From NCBI GenBank assembly GCA_045599965.1, contig JAZRXA010000033.1, positions 1 through 31,509 of the forward strand: a stretch of 31,509 nucleotides of DNA, written 5' to 3'. Shown here in pieces: positions 15,362 to 23,927 of the stretch. The DNA is from RGIG5612 sp045599965 (GTDB taxonomy: Bacteria > Bacillota > Clostridia > Lachnospirales > Lachnospiraceae). Position 1 is the stretch's first letter. Each line of letters starts with the position of its first letter. The translations under genes and the position numbers were made by a program. The notes below the pieces were generated by a model that searched no databases, was not told where the DNA came from, and saw nothing but the letters and a program-made list of their open reading frames with translations.

Positions 15362-17452
15362 ATGAAAAAGAGAGTGTTTAGTGTTGTTTTATCAGTGGCA
15401 CTTGTTTTGGCTATGCTTCCAGCTACAGCCATTATTTCACAAGCAGATCCACCAACTCAAATTAAAATCCAAATAACAAATAATAATGAGGCCAATGGTT
15501 CAGTATCATATCAGTTTAATGATGCTTCTAGAACTAGTAGAACTGTTACTGCAAGCGATAAAGATGCTGGCGGAAATATTACTGTGATAATTCCAAATGG
15601 TGCAACAACAGTTAAACTTAATGCGACTCCAAATAGTGGCTTTGAACTTCAAGATTTCACGATACTTGTAAATGATAATGATATTGATGAAGAAAAAAAA
15701 TTCATGGATGATGTTAAAGGCGAAGGATATACCTATGCGCTTCCAAAAGAAGGCGAAGTTGTATTTAAAGCAGTTTTTGCAGAAAATTTGGAATGGAGTG
15801 CTATTAGTTGGGGCGGAGGAAACGTTAGAGTTGAAAACGGACAGGTTGAAGCCTATGCAGTACATGTGGGAAATATAACCTACTCAAAGAATGTTAATGT
15901 AGCCGAGGGGAATCTACATCCAATTTCTGAGATAATGACTAATGAGTCATTAAAAACGAAAAATGTAACTACCTCCAATCTTTTAGGAGATCTCTTTGTT
16001 AATAAGAAAAATACTGAGCCAATTTCTATTGATTTTAGATTTATTCCAGATTATGGATATCAGGTTACAAATGTCTTTACAAATGAAAATGAAAGTCTTT
16101 TAGATAGGTTTGTACCAGGCGGAGAAATTAGTAATTTTACTTTTAACTACGATTATGTATCTAAATCTAATGTACATTTTAATGTTGTATTTTCTAATGT
16201 TGAAGATATCATAAATATTCCAGAAGATTCTGTTGTTCAAGAAGCATCAATAGCTAATGGCGAAAATGCTATTGATTCGGGTAATCTTCAGATGAATATT
16301 GAAGATGTATTGAAAGAAAACGCAAGTGAAGGACTTAAAAATCTTGTTGGCAATGAATATGCAACGTATCTTGGAATAGAATTAAAACAAGTTGTAAGTA
16401 AAACAGGAGATTACGGCAATTGGGAAGAAACTCTTACTGATCTTGGTGGAGAGATTGCAGTTTCCTTAAATGTTAAAGAACTTGATCGAAGTGCAGATTA
16501 TTATGTAGTACGTGAACACTATGATGAAGAAGCACATGAAAACGTTTATGATACTCTCCCAGTAGACTTTAATAGAGATGAAAATACTGTAACATTTGAT
16601 ACTAATAAATTTTCTACATACGCTCTTGTAAAGAACACACTTGGAAATAATGAGTTCCAAGTTGAATTTGATGATAGATTTGATGGAGAAGAATATGGAG
16701 CATCTGTAAATGTCGGAAAAAAGGCTCTTCATAATGGAAATATTTGTGAATTCACAACGAACGAAAAAATCACTTTCACATTAAATCCTCCAGAGGATAG
16801 AGAAGGATATGATCCGATAGTAGAAATCGAGGTACGTGAAGAAGACGTAGAAGTTTATAGATCAGACTTTGAAGATGGTGATGCTTATAAGATAGAAATC
16901 ACGGAAAATAGTTTCGATTTTATACCAACTTCGGATGCCGCATTTATTGTTCGTATATGGTGGTCAAAATACGATTCTTTCGGTCCTGAAGACGGTCAGT
17001 ATATGATAGAGACAAATGTGAATGGAAACGGTTCAATAGTATTATCTCCTAAGTCTGAAAATTCCATGAAATTTGGAGATGGAAATCCAAGAAAAGATTG
17101 CTACAAAGATGACGAAATAGTAACGTTGTCATTTGTGCCAAATAAAAATAGCGAACTGGTTATGGTTGCAATTGGGGCTGATGTATACAAAAAAGAGCCG
17201 GAAGTGGACGAAGATAAAAATTTAGATAAACTTTGGAATGAAGAAGCTGGTGAATATCAGGTAGTAGTAGATGAGGCAGGTGAAGGAGATTGTTTCTATA
17301 TAGAAGGAGTCTTTGCAGATATTGAGCCAGAAGAAAATCCACATACAGGTGATTTTAATAATATAGTTTTGTCTACATGTATAGCAGGGTTTGCACTTAT
17401 TGCAATCATTGCTTTAGCAGTGTTTATACGAAAGAAAAAAACTTACAGATAA
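15362..17452 (+). CDS. Sortase-anchored cell-wall surface protein
   Basis: 696 residues. The N-terminal signal peptide (MKKRVFSVVLSVALVLAMLP..., probable cut after SQA near residue 29) and a C-terminal sorting signal (NPHTGD at 659-664, a hydrophobic helix, then RKKKTYR) show export and covalent attachment to peptidoglycan by a sortase that uses NPxTG. The ectodomain is beta-rich and acidic. An early segment (about 30-130) resembles the repeat modules of InlB-like surface proteins (PNGATTVKLNATPNSGFEL), and a second similar one occurs near 555-640. No enzyme motif is seen, so adhesion or a structural role is an inference. GGGGGA precedes the ATG. Expression probably varies with the G8 tract in its promoter. 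Confidence 0.85.
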   Translation: MKKRVFSVVLSVALVLAMLPATAIISQADPPTQIKIQITNNNEANGSVSYQFNDASRTSRTVTASDKDAGGNITVIIPNGATTVKLNATPNSGFELQDFTILVNDNDIDEEKKFMDDVKGEGYTYALPKEGEVVFKAVFAENLEWSAISWGGGNVRVENGQVEAYAVHVGNITYSKNVNVAEGNLHPISEIMTNESLKTKNVTTSNLLGDLFVNKKNTEPISIDFRFIPDYGYQVTNVFTNENESLLDRFVPGGEISNFTFNYDYVSKSNVHFNVVFSNVEDIINIPEDSVVQEASIANGENAIDSGNLQMNIEDVLKENASEGLKNLVGNEYATYLGIELKQVVSKTGDYGNWEETLTDLGGEIAVSLNVKELDRSADYYVVREHYDEEAHENVYDTLPVDFNRDENTVTFDTNKFSTYALVKNTLGNNEFQVEFDDRFDGEEYGASVNVGKKALHNGNICEFTTNEKITFTLNPPEDREGYDPIVEIEVREEDVEVYRSDFEDGDAYKIEITENSFDFIPTSDAAFIVRIWWSKYDSFGPEDGQYMIETNVNGNGSIVLSPKSENSMKFGDGNPRKDCYKDDEIVTLSFVPNKNSELVMVAIGADVYKKEPEVDEDKNLDKLWNEEAGEYQVVVDEAGEGDCFYIEGVFADIEPEENPHTGDFNNIVLSTCIAGFALIAIIALAVFIRKKKTYR

Positions 17453-17490
17453 GTAATAGAAACTAAAATATTTTCAGATGAACTCGTAAA

Positions 17491-17530
17491 TGCGCGGTGA
17501 TAAACTTTTGTTTTATCATCGCGCACTTTA
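17491..17530. terminator. Bidirectional hairpin terminator between surface protein and tRNA-Glu
   Basis: A 14-bp stem, TGCGCGGTGATAAA (17491-17504) against TTTATCATCGCGCA (17512-17525), has one G-T wobble and a 7-base loop. It lies after the surface-protein stop and downstream of the minus-strand tRNA, so it can end both transcripts. The following T run is short on the plus strand. Confidence 0.75.
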
Positions 17531-17553
17531 ATTTAACACATTTATTTTTTTAA

Positions 17554-17625
17554 CAGCTCGTAGGAGAATTGAACTCCTGATTCCGCCTTGAGAGGGCGGC
17601 GTCTTAACCACTTGACCAACGAGCC
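17554..17625 (-). tRNA. tRNA-Glu (anticodon CTC)
   Basis: 72 bases on the minus strand. Acceptor stem GGCTCGT pairs with ACGAGCT (first pair G-U), followed by discriminator G. The D arm is GGTCAAGTGGTTAAGAC-like; the anticodon arm is CCGCC-CTCTCAA-GGCGG with anticodon CTC reading GAG; the T arm is AGGAG-TTCAATT-CTCCT. CCA is not encoded. It is convergent with the surface-protein gene and divergent from the rimP promoter. Confidence 0.92.
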
Positions 17626-17695
17626 ATATGTTTAACAACTTTGATAGTATATATGAAGAGGCGAAAAATATCAACAAATAATTGCTAAAAAGTAC

Positions 17696-17724
17696 TTGCC
17701 TTATAGGTGCGTAGATGTTATATT
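17696..17724 (+). promoter_or_regulatory. Promoter of the rimP-nusA-infB operon
   Basis: TTGCCT (17696-17701), a 17-bp spacer, then TATATT (17719-17724). The expected start near 17731 gives a leader of about 68 bases that carries a terminator-like hairpin before rimP. Confidence 0.7.
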
Positions 17725-17752
17725 AGCAAAGGATTTAATATGTAACTTTAAT

Positions 17753-17784
17753 GAGCGGACCGAAAAAGGCCCGCTCAAGTTTTT
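17753..17784 (+). promoter_or_regulatory. Leader hairpin with U tract before rimP (possible attenuator)
   Basis: GAGCGG (17753-17758) pairs with CCGCTC (17771-17776). Inside it CC/GG pairs around a GAAAAA loop after an A-C mismatch, and GTTTTT follows at 17779-17784. It sits between the promoter and the ribosome-binding site of rimP, so it looks like an intrinsic terminator placed in a leader. Since NusA, encoded downstream, acts at such hairpins, feedback control is an attractive inference. Confidence 0.55.
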
Positions 17785-17798
17785 GAAAAGGAAAAAAT

Positions 17799-18263
17799 AT
17801 GGCTAATATTGAAAGTAAAACTGAAGAAATTTTAATTCCAATTCTTAAAGAAAATAATTTCGAATTAGTTGATGTTGAGTTCGTAAAAGAAGGTAATGAT
17901 AAGTACTTAAGAGCTTATATCGACAAAGAAGGTGGAATTAATATTAACGATTGCGAACTAGTAAGTAGAGCCTTAGAAGCTAAGTTAGATGCGAAAGATT
18001 TTATTAACGAAGCTTATATTTTAGAGGTTAGTTCGCCAGGTCTTACAAGGCCTCTTAAAAAAGAAAGAGACTTTGAAAGAAATCTTGGAAAGCCTGTTGA
18101 AATTCACACTTATAAGCCGATAGAAGATTGCAAAGAATTTATTGGCGACTTAAAAGAATATTCAAACGAAAGCGTTGTAATTGACGTAGGCGCAGATGAA
18201 GAAGAGTTAGTTACTTTATCAAGAAAAGATATTTCAGTAATTAAGCAATATTTTGAATTTTAA
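17799..18263 (+). CDS. rimP: Ribosome maturation factor RimP
   Basis: 154 residues, normal length. The protein assists 30S subunit assembly. Family stretches are VDVEFVKEG, LRAYIDKEGGI, DCELVSRALEAKLD, and the diagnostic YILEVSSPGLTRPL near the middle, with a small SH3-like beta domain at the C-terminus. GAAAAGGAAA precedes the ATG. It is the first gene of the translation operon, with a promoter and hairpin leader upstream, and nusA follows after 38 bp. Confidence 0.95.
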   Translation: MANIESKTEEILIPILKENNFELVDVEFVKEGNDKYLRAYIDKEGGININDCELVSRALEAKLDAKDFINEAYILEVSSPGLTRPLKKERDFERNLGKPVEIHTYKPIEDCKEFIGDLKEYSNESVVIDVGADEEELVTLSRKDISVIKQYFEF

Positions 18264-18301
18264 CCTGTAAAGGTAAAAGATAAACAAAAGGAGAAAAAAA
18301 T

Positions 18302-19528
18302 ATGGCAAGCGAATTAATGGAAGCATTAGAAATTTTGGAAAAAGAAAAAGACATCAGCAAAGAGTCTATCTTAGGTGCTATCGAAAGTGCATTAGTTAAT
18401 GCATATAAGACACAGTACAAAAAAGAAAAAGACGAACTCTTAGCTGCTGAAAACGTTTTCGCTAAGGTTGATGAAAAGACTGGCGAATTCTTCGTTTATG
18501 CAGAAAAGACTGTTGTTGATGAAGTTGAAAATGTTCTTTTAGAAATTTCACTTGAAGATGCAAGAAAAATCTACCCAACATGCGAATTAGGAGAAGTTGT
18601 TAGATTAGCAGCTGAATCAAAAGAATTTAGCCGTATCGCAACTCAAAACGCTAAGAACGTTCTTCTTCAATCATTAAGAGAAAAAGAGAAGAACAATGTT
18701 TATGAAGAGTTCTTGGCTAAGGAGCATGACATTGCAACTGGTGTTGTTCAAAGATTTAATGAACAAAGCATTATCATTAACATGGGTAAAGCTGATGGTA
18801 TATTAAATGACAATGAGCAAGTTAAAAGCGAAAGACTTCGTGCAGGTGAAAGAATTAAAGTTTATGTACTTGAAGTTAAAAATCCTAAGAAGTCTCTTAG
18901 AATCTTAGTTTCTAGAACACACCCTGAATTAGTTAGAAAATTATTTGAATCTGAAGTTGCAGAAATCAAAGACGGAACAGTTGAGATTATGTCTATTGCC
19001 CGTGAAGCAGGTAGTAGAACTAAGATGGCTGTTTGGAGCAACGATCCAGATGTTGATCCAGTCGGCGCATGCGTAGGTATGAACGGTATGCGTGTTAATG
19101 CTGTAGTTTCAGAATTAAAAGGTGAAAAAATAGATATTATCAATTGGTCTGAAAACCCAGCTATTTTAATTGAGAACGCACTTAGCCCAGCTAAGGTTGT
19201 TTCTGTTCTTGCTGATGACGAAGAAAAAACTGCTACAGTTATCGTTCCTGATTACCAACTTTCACTTGCAATTGGTAAAGAAGGTCAAAACGCTCGTCTT
19301 GCTGCAAGACTTACAGGATTTAAGATTGATATTCTTAATGAAACTCAAGCAGCTGATATCTTAGACGAAATTAATAATGGCGATTATGAAGAAGACGAAG
19401 AATATGAAGTAGAAGAGTTTGAAACTGAGGAAGAAGAACTCGAAGAAGTTGAAACTGAAGAAGAAGTTGAGACTGAAGAAGAAGTTGAAATTGAAGAAGC
19501 TATAGAAGAGTCTGAGACTGAAGAATAA
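18302..19528 (+). CDS. nusA: Transcription termination/antitermination factor NusA with acidic tail
   Basis: 408 residues. The N-terminal RNA-polymerase-binding domain (1-130), S1 domain (about 135-200, ATGVVQRFNEQSIIINMGKADGIL) and two KH domains (about 230-345; DPVGACVGMNGMRV and LAIGKEGQNARLAARLTGFKI) are clear. The protein controls pausing, termination and antitermination. The last 51 residues (358-408) are almost only Glu, with a VETEEE repeat coded by an 18-bp tandem repeat, in place of the ordered C-terminal repeats of proteobacterial NusA. AAAGGAG precedes the ATG. Confidence 0.96.
   Translation: MASELMEALEILEKEKDISKESILGAIESALVNAYKTQYKKEKDELLAAENVFAKVDEKTGEFFVYAEKTVVDEVENVLLEISLEDARKIYPTCELGEVVRLAAESKEFSRIATQNAKNVLLQSLREKEKNNVYEEFLAKEHDIATGVVQRFNEQSIIINMGKADGILNDNEQVKSERLRAGERIKVYVLEVKNPKKSLRILVSRTHPELVRKLFESEVAEIKDGTVEIMSIAREAGSRTKMAVWSNDPDVDPVGACVGMNGMRVNAVVSELKGEKIDIINWSENPAILIENALSPAKVVSVLADDEEKTATVIVPDYQLSLAIGKEGQNARLAARLTGFKIDILNETQAADILDEINNGDYEEDEEYEVEEFETEEEELEEVETEEEVETEEEVEIEEAIEESETEE
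19448..19501 (+). repeat. 18-bp tandem repeat in the 3' end of nusA
   Basis: Three consecutive units starting with GTTGA(A/G)ACTGAAGAAGAA (19448-19465, 19466-19483, and a third diverged copy 19484-19501), each coding V-E-(T/I)-E-E-(E/A). The unit length is a multiple of three, so changes in copy number would keep the frame. Confidence 0.7.
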
Positions 19529-19551
19529 TTAAAGGGGACTAATTAATTAAC

Positions 19552-19875
19552 ATGTCGGAAAAACGCTTGCCAACAGATAAAGTATTATCGCTTCTAGGTT
19601 TAGCCCGCAAGGCAGGCCGACTAGTTAGTGGAGAGTTCATGACTGAAAAGGCCCTGACAGAAGAAAAAGCTTTTTTGGTAATAGTTGCTAAAGACGCTTC
19701 TGATAATACAAAAAAACATTTTAACGATATGTGTAATTATAGAAATGTTCCGATACATGAATATAGCACTAAAGAAGACATCGGAAAAATTATTGGATGT
19801 GAAATACGTGCTAGCGTAGCAGTTACAGACGAAGGTTTTGCAAAAAGTATAATCGCAAAATTAGAAGAAATGTAG
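19552..19875 (+). CDS. ylxQ: L7Ae/L30e-family RNA-binding protein (YlxQ)
   Basis: 107 residues. LSLLGLARKAGRLVSGE at the N-terminus is the typical start of YlxQ proteins, which have the kink-turn-binding L7Ae fold; the middle LVIVAKDASDNTKKHF also fits. It lies between nusA and infB as in other Firmicutes, but the ylxR/rnpM gene normally between nusA and ylxQ is absent: only 23 bp separate nusA from this start. AAAGGGGA is about 14 bases before the ATG, a rather long distance. Its role in RNA metabolism is not well defined. Confidence 0.9.
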   Translation: MSEKRLPTDKVLSLLGLARKAGRLVSGEFMTEKALTEEKAFLVIVAKDASDNTKKHFNDMCNYRNVPIHEYSTKEDIGKIIGCEIRASVAVTDEGFAKSIIAKLEEM

Positions 19876-19900
19876 GTTTTATCTTATAGGAGGTAAAAAT

Positions 19901-22627
19901 TTGAGAATACACGAATTAGCTAAAGAATTAGGCATAGAAAATAAAGTACTTGTTGAATATCTCAAAAAAGAAGGCGCTGATGTAAAGAGTCATATGAGCG
20001 CATGTCCTGAAAACATGGTAAAAAAAGTTAGAGAGAATTTCGGCAAGAAAAATACTTCTAAAAAAGAGGAAGTTAAAACAGAAGAAAAGCCAAAGGTGAA
20101 AGCTGTTGCAGTTCCGGACTTTATTGCTAAAGAACAACCTAAGACTGTTCCTACAAGAACGGCTGAAGGTGAGAAGAATGAAGATGGTGGAAAGCAAATA
20201 GCTAAGATTGAGGCTAAGAAAGCTGCTTTAGAAAAAAGCAAAGTTGAAGAAGAACAGCCTAAGAAGAAAAAGAAAATTATTGCTGTATTTAATCCGCAGC
20301 ATTCAAAAACAGAAAAAGGAAAGGCTCTTGCATCAAAGCAAGAAGAAAAGGAAGCTGAAAAGAAACGTCCAGTTAAAAGAACTCCTGCTAGCGAGAGAAC
20401 TCCTGATGATGAGGTTAAAAAACCTCTTCCAAGTCAACTTAGACCTGCTAAGGATAGAATTCCTGATGATGAATTAGAAGCTATGAAAGCTCCTAAAGAG
20501 GAACCTAAGGCAGAACCAAAGAAGGTTGAACCTAAAGCTGAAGATAACAAGCCAAAAGAGAGTGAAGCTGTTAAATCCCTAAGAGAAAAAATCGTTAAGG
20601 GTACTGTTTCTGTACAAGATATTCAGGCAGCTAGAACTAAAGAAAATAAAGGTGGCAAAAACGACAGAAGAAATAATCAACAAAAAGGTGGGCAAAAAAA
20701 TAACCAAGGCAACCAGGGCGGCCCAATTATGGATAGCTCTAAAGGTAAGGGAAAAGGTGGAAAGGCTCGCCATGGTGAAAAACAACATGGTGATAAGTTT
20801 GATCGTTTAGAGAACGAGCGCGGTGCACAAAGAGTTCAAAAGCAAGTTCAAGAAGTTGTAGAAGAAGAGATTAAAGTTATTACTCTTCCAGAAACAATTT
20901 CTGTTAAAGATTTTGCTGGTAAGTTAAAGATGCAACCAGCAGCTCTTATTAAGAAATTATTCTTAGCTGGCCAAGTTCTTACTCTTAATGACATTCTTGA
21001 TTTCGAGACAGCTGAAAGTATCTGCCTTGACATGGATATCCTAGTTGAGCATGAAGTTGTTATCGACTATATCGAAGAACTTCTTAAAGAAGAGGAAGAA
21101 GACGAAGCAACTATGACAAAACGTCCTCCTGTTGTTTGCGTTATGGGTCACGTTGACCATGGTAAAACTTCACTTCTTGATGCTATTAGAAAAACAAATG
21201 TTATTTCAAGAGAAGCTGGTGGTATTACACAGCACATTGGTGCTTATATGGTTACACTTTCTTCTGGCGAGCAAATCACTTTCTTAGATACACCGGGACA
21301 TGAAGCGTTTACAGCAATGAGACTTCGTGGCGCTATGGCTACTGACGTTGCAATCTTAGTTGTTGCTGCTGATGACGGCGTTATGCCTCAAACAATAGAG
21401 GCTATTAACCATGCTAAAGCTGCAGGCATCCATGTTATTGTTGCAGTTAATAAGATTGATAAGCCTGGTGCAAATATTGATAGAGTTAAACAAGAACTTT
21501 CAGAACATGAACTTGTTCCTGAAGATTGGGGTGGAAATACTATCTTCTGTCCTGTTTCAGCTAAACATGGCGATGGTATTAAAGAACTTCTCGATATGGT
21601 AATTCTTGATACTGAAATCTTAGAACTTAAGGCTAATAAAGATAGAAAGGCTAGAGGTCTTGTTATCGAAGCTAAGCTCGATAAGGGTAGAGGTTCTGTT
21701 GCAACTGTTCTTGTACAAAAAGGTACATTAAAAGTTGGCGATCACATTGCTATGGGAGAAGCTTATGGTAAGGTTCGTTCTATGACAAACGATAGAGGCG
21801 AAAAAGTTACTGTTGCAACTCCTTCAACACCTGTTGAGATTACAGGTATGAATGGTGTGCCTAATGCTGGTGAAGTTTTCGTAGCTTACGATAATGATAA
21901 AGATGCTAAAGCTTTCGCTTCAGTATTTATTGAGGAAAATAAGAAGAAACTTCTTGCTGGTACTAAGAAGAAGACTAACTTAGATGATCTCTTCGATCAA
22001 ATGAAGGCCGGAGAACTTAAAGAACTTGAAATTATTATCAAGGCTGACGTTCAAGGTAGTGTTGAAGCTATTAAAGAATCTCTTGAAAAACTTTCTAACG
22101 ATGAAGTTGTTGTTAAGGTTATCCACTCTGGTGTTGGTAATGTTAACGAGTCTGATGCTATTTTAGCTTCTGCTTCAAACGCAATTATTATTGCCTTCAA
22201 TGTTTCGGCAGATGCAGTTGCAAGAGATACTATTGAGCATGAGAAAGTTGATATGCGTAGCTATAGCGTAATCTATAATGCTATTGACGACGTTGAAGCT
22301 GCTATGAAGGGTATGCTTGAGCCAATCTATGAAGAGGTTGTTACAGGTAATATCGAAGTTAGACAAACTTTCAAAGCTTCTGGTGTCGGCATAATCGCTG
22401 GTTCTTATGTAACTGATGGTGTTGTTACTAGAGATTCTAAAGTTCGTCTTTCTAGAGATGGAGAGCAACTTTACGACGGACCTATTGCTTCACTTAAGAG
22501 ATTTACTGATGATGTTAAAGAAGTTAAGTCTGGTTATGAGTGCGGTATCGTTCTTGAAAGTTTCACTGACATTAAAGAAGGCGATACTATGCAAGTTTAT
22601 ATTATGAAGGAAGTGCCAAGATCATAA
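19901..22627 (+). CDS. infB: Translation initiation factor IF-2
   Basis: 908 residues with a TTG start, supported by a strong AGGAGGT 7 bases before it. The N-terminal IF2N module (MRIHELAKELGIENKVLVEYLK) is followed by a long Lys/Glu/Pro-rich linker (about 50-310). A second IF2N-like part (about 325-395) precedes the GTPase domain with GHVDHGKT (416-423), DTPGHEAF and NKID, then the beta-barrel and C-terminal domains that bind fMet-tRNA. The protein brings initiator tRNA to the 30S subunit. Its stop overlaps the rbfA start as TAATG. Confidence 0.97.
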   Translation: MRIHELAKELGIENKVLVEYLKKEGADVKSHMSACPENMVKKVRENFGKKNTSKKEEVKTEEKPKVKAVAVPDFIAKEQPKTVPTRTAEGEKNEDGGKQIAKIEAKKAALEKSKVEEEQPKKKKKIIAVFNPQHSKTEKGKALASKQEEKEAEKKRPVKRTPASERTPDDEVKKPLPSQLRPAKDRIPDDELEAMKAPKEEPKAEPKKVEPKAEDNKPKESEAVKSLREKIVKGTVSVQDIQAARTKENKGGKNDRRNNQQKGGQKNNQGNQGGPIMDSSKGKGKGGKARHGEKQHGDKFDRLENERGAQRVQKQVQEVVEEEIKVITLPETISVKDFAGKLKMQPAALIKKLFLAGQVLTLNDILDFETAESICLDMDILVEHEVVIDYIEELLKEEEEDEATMTKRPPVVCVMGHVDHGKTSLLDAIRKTNVISREAGGITQHIGAYMVTLSSGEQITFLDTPGHEAFTAMRLRGAMATDVAILVVAADDGVMPQTIEAINHAKAAGIHVIVAVNKIDKPGANIDRVKQELSEHELVPEDWGGNTIFCPVSAKHGDGIKELLDMVILDTEILELKANKDRKARGLVIEAKLDKGRGSVATVLVQKGTLKVGDHIAMGEAYGKVRSMTNDRGEKVTVATPSTPVEITGMNGVPNAGEVFVAYDNDKDAKAFASVFIEENKKKLLAGTKKKTNLDDLFDQMKAGELKELEIIIKADVQGSVEAIKESLEKLSNDEVVVKVIHSGVGNVNESDAILASASNAIIIAFNVSADAVARDTIEHEKVDMRSYSVIYNAIDDVEAAMKGMLEPIYEEVVTGNIEVRQTFKASGVGIIAGSYVTDGVVTRDSKVRLSRDGEQLYDGPIASLKRFTDDVKEVKSGYECGIVLESFTDIKEGDTMQVYIMKEVPRS

Positions 22628-22992
22628 TGAGAAAAGGTTCAATAAAAAACACAAGAATTAATAATGAAGTTCAAAAAGAACTTAGTGCAATTATTAGAGA
22701 TGTAAAAGATCCTAGAATTCATCCTTTCACATCCGTTGTGCTTGTTGAGGTTGCGCCTGACTTAAAGACTGCTAAAGCATATATGAGTGTACTTGGAAAT
22801 GATGAAGACAGAGCAAAGACTATGGTTGGACTTAAGAACGCTGAAGGTTTTATTAGAAGAGAGTTGGCTCATAGATTAAACCTTCGTAACACTCCTGCAT
22901 TAGAGTTTATTATGGACTCAACTATAGAAGATGCTATGGACATGATGAAAAAGATTGATGAGGTTTGTGGTAACTTAAATGACAAAGATTGA
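22627..22992 (+). CDS. rbfA: 30S ribosome-binding factor A
   Basis: 121 residues, normal length, a KH-type fold that helps mature the 16S rRNA 5' region of the 30S subunit. Typical parts are the N-terminal helix with INNEVQKELSAIIRDVKDPRI, VEVAPDLKTAKAYMSVLG and the IRRELAHRLNLRNTPAL segment. The start overlaps the infB stop and the end overlaps nrnA by 14 bp, so translation is coupled on both sides. Confidence 0.95.
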   Translation: MRKGSIKNTRINNEVQKELSAIIRDVKDPRIHPFTSVVLVEVAPDLKTAKAYMSVLGNDEDRAKTMVGLKNAEGFIRRELAHRLNLRNTPALEFIMDSTIEDAMDMMKKIDEVCGNLNDKD

Positions 22993-23926
22993 TGAAGTAT
23001 TAAATGACATAAAAACCTTAGCTATTACGGGACATGTGCACCCAGATGGAGACTGCGTCGGCTCGACACTAGCTTTATATAATTATGTTAAAAATAATTA
23101 TCCGCAAATTAATGTTTCACTTTTTCTTGAAGAGCCTAGCGATAAGCTATCGTTCTTAAAAGGTTTTGACGAGATAATTTCTGACTATCCAGTTAGAGAT
23201 GGTTTTGATTTAATGATTGTTTTAGATAGTGCTTCTTTTGATAGAATCGGAAAAGCAGATAAGTATTTCAAAAAATCTAAAAAAACTATTTGTATAGATC
23301 ATCATGTTTCGAACAACGGATTTGCTGACGAAAATATTATCGTTTCTGATTCTAGCAGCGCTAGTGAAGTTATCTATGACCTTTTAGATTCAGAAAAGAT
23401 TAATAAAGACATAGCTATTTGTATTTACACTGGAATCGTTTACGACACGGGTGTATTTAAGTATCCTTCAACATCTTCAAAAACGATGGATATAGTTAGT
23501 AAACTTCTTAAGTTTGATATTCCTACAGACTTTATTATTGATAATAGTTTTTATCTTAAAACTTACAATGAGAATAGAATTATGGGATATGCGCTTCTTA
23601 ATAGTAAGTTAGCTTTTGATGGCAAGGTTATTTATTCTTCTCTTAGCAAAAAAGATATGCAAGATTTTGAAGTGACAAATAATGAGATTGATGGAATTGT
23701 TCCACAACTTAGACTTACTGATGGTGTAGAAGTAGCAGTATTTTCTTATGAGACAGCTTCAGGTGATATTAAGTTTTCACTTAGAAGTATTGATTCTTTC
23801 GATGTTAATAAAGTTGCTAGCGCTTTTGGAGGCGGTGGCCACGTTAGAGCAAGCGGCTGCACATTAAAAGGAACTTTAGAAGATACAATGCCTAGGGTTT
23901 TAGAAGAAATAGCAAAATATTTATAG
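22979..23926 (+). CDS. nrnA: DHH/DHHA1 phosphoesterase, NrnA-type oligoribonuclease/pAp phosphatase
   Basis: 315 residues. Metal motifs are HVHPDGDCVGS (H19-D25), VLDSAS, IDHHVSN (the DHH motif) and YTGIVYDTGVFKY; the C-terminal DHHA1 domain has FGGGGHVRASGC. Members degrade short RNA or DNA oligomers (nanoRNA) and pAp in Firmicutes. It sits between rbfA and truB, the standard order. The start codon overlaps the end of rbfA, and truB starts 1 bp after its stop. Confidence 0.93.
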   Translation: MTKIDEVLNDIKTLAITGHVHPDGDCVGSTLALYNYVKNNYPQINVSLFLEEPSDKLSFLKGFDEIISDYPVRDGFDLMIVLDSASFDRIGKADKYFKKSKKTICIDHHVSNNGFADENIIVSDSSSASEVIYDLLDSEKINKDIAICIYTGIVYDTGVFKYPSTSSKTMDIVSKLLKFDIPTDFIIDNSFYLKTYNENRIMGYALLNSKLAFDGKVIYSSLSKKDMQDFEVTNNEIDGIVPQLRLTDGVEVAVFSYETASGDIKFSLRSIDSFDVNKVASAFGGGGHVRASGCTLKGTLEDTMPRVLEEIAKYL

Positions 23927-23927
23927 A

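Noticed and set aside
15685..15700. A8 run inside the surface-protein gene as a coding contingency tract
   Set aside because: A runs of this length are common in AT-rich genes; unlike the G runs it carries little information without reads.
17554..17625. The tRNA-Glu gene as an integration site of a phage or island
   Set aside because: No integrase gene and no direct copy of the tRNA 3' end was noticed in the window.
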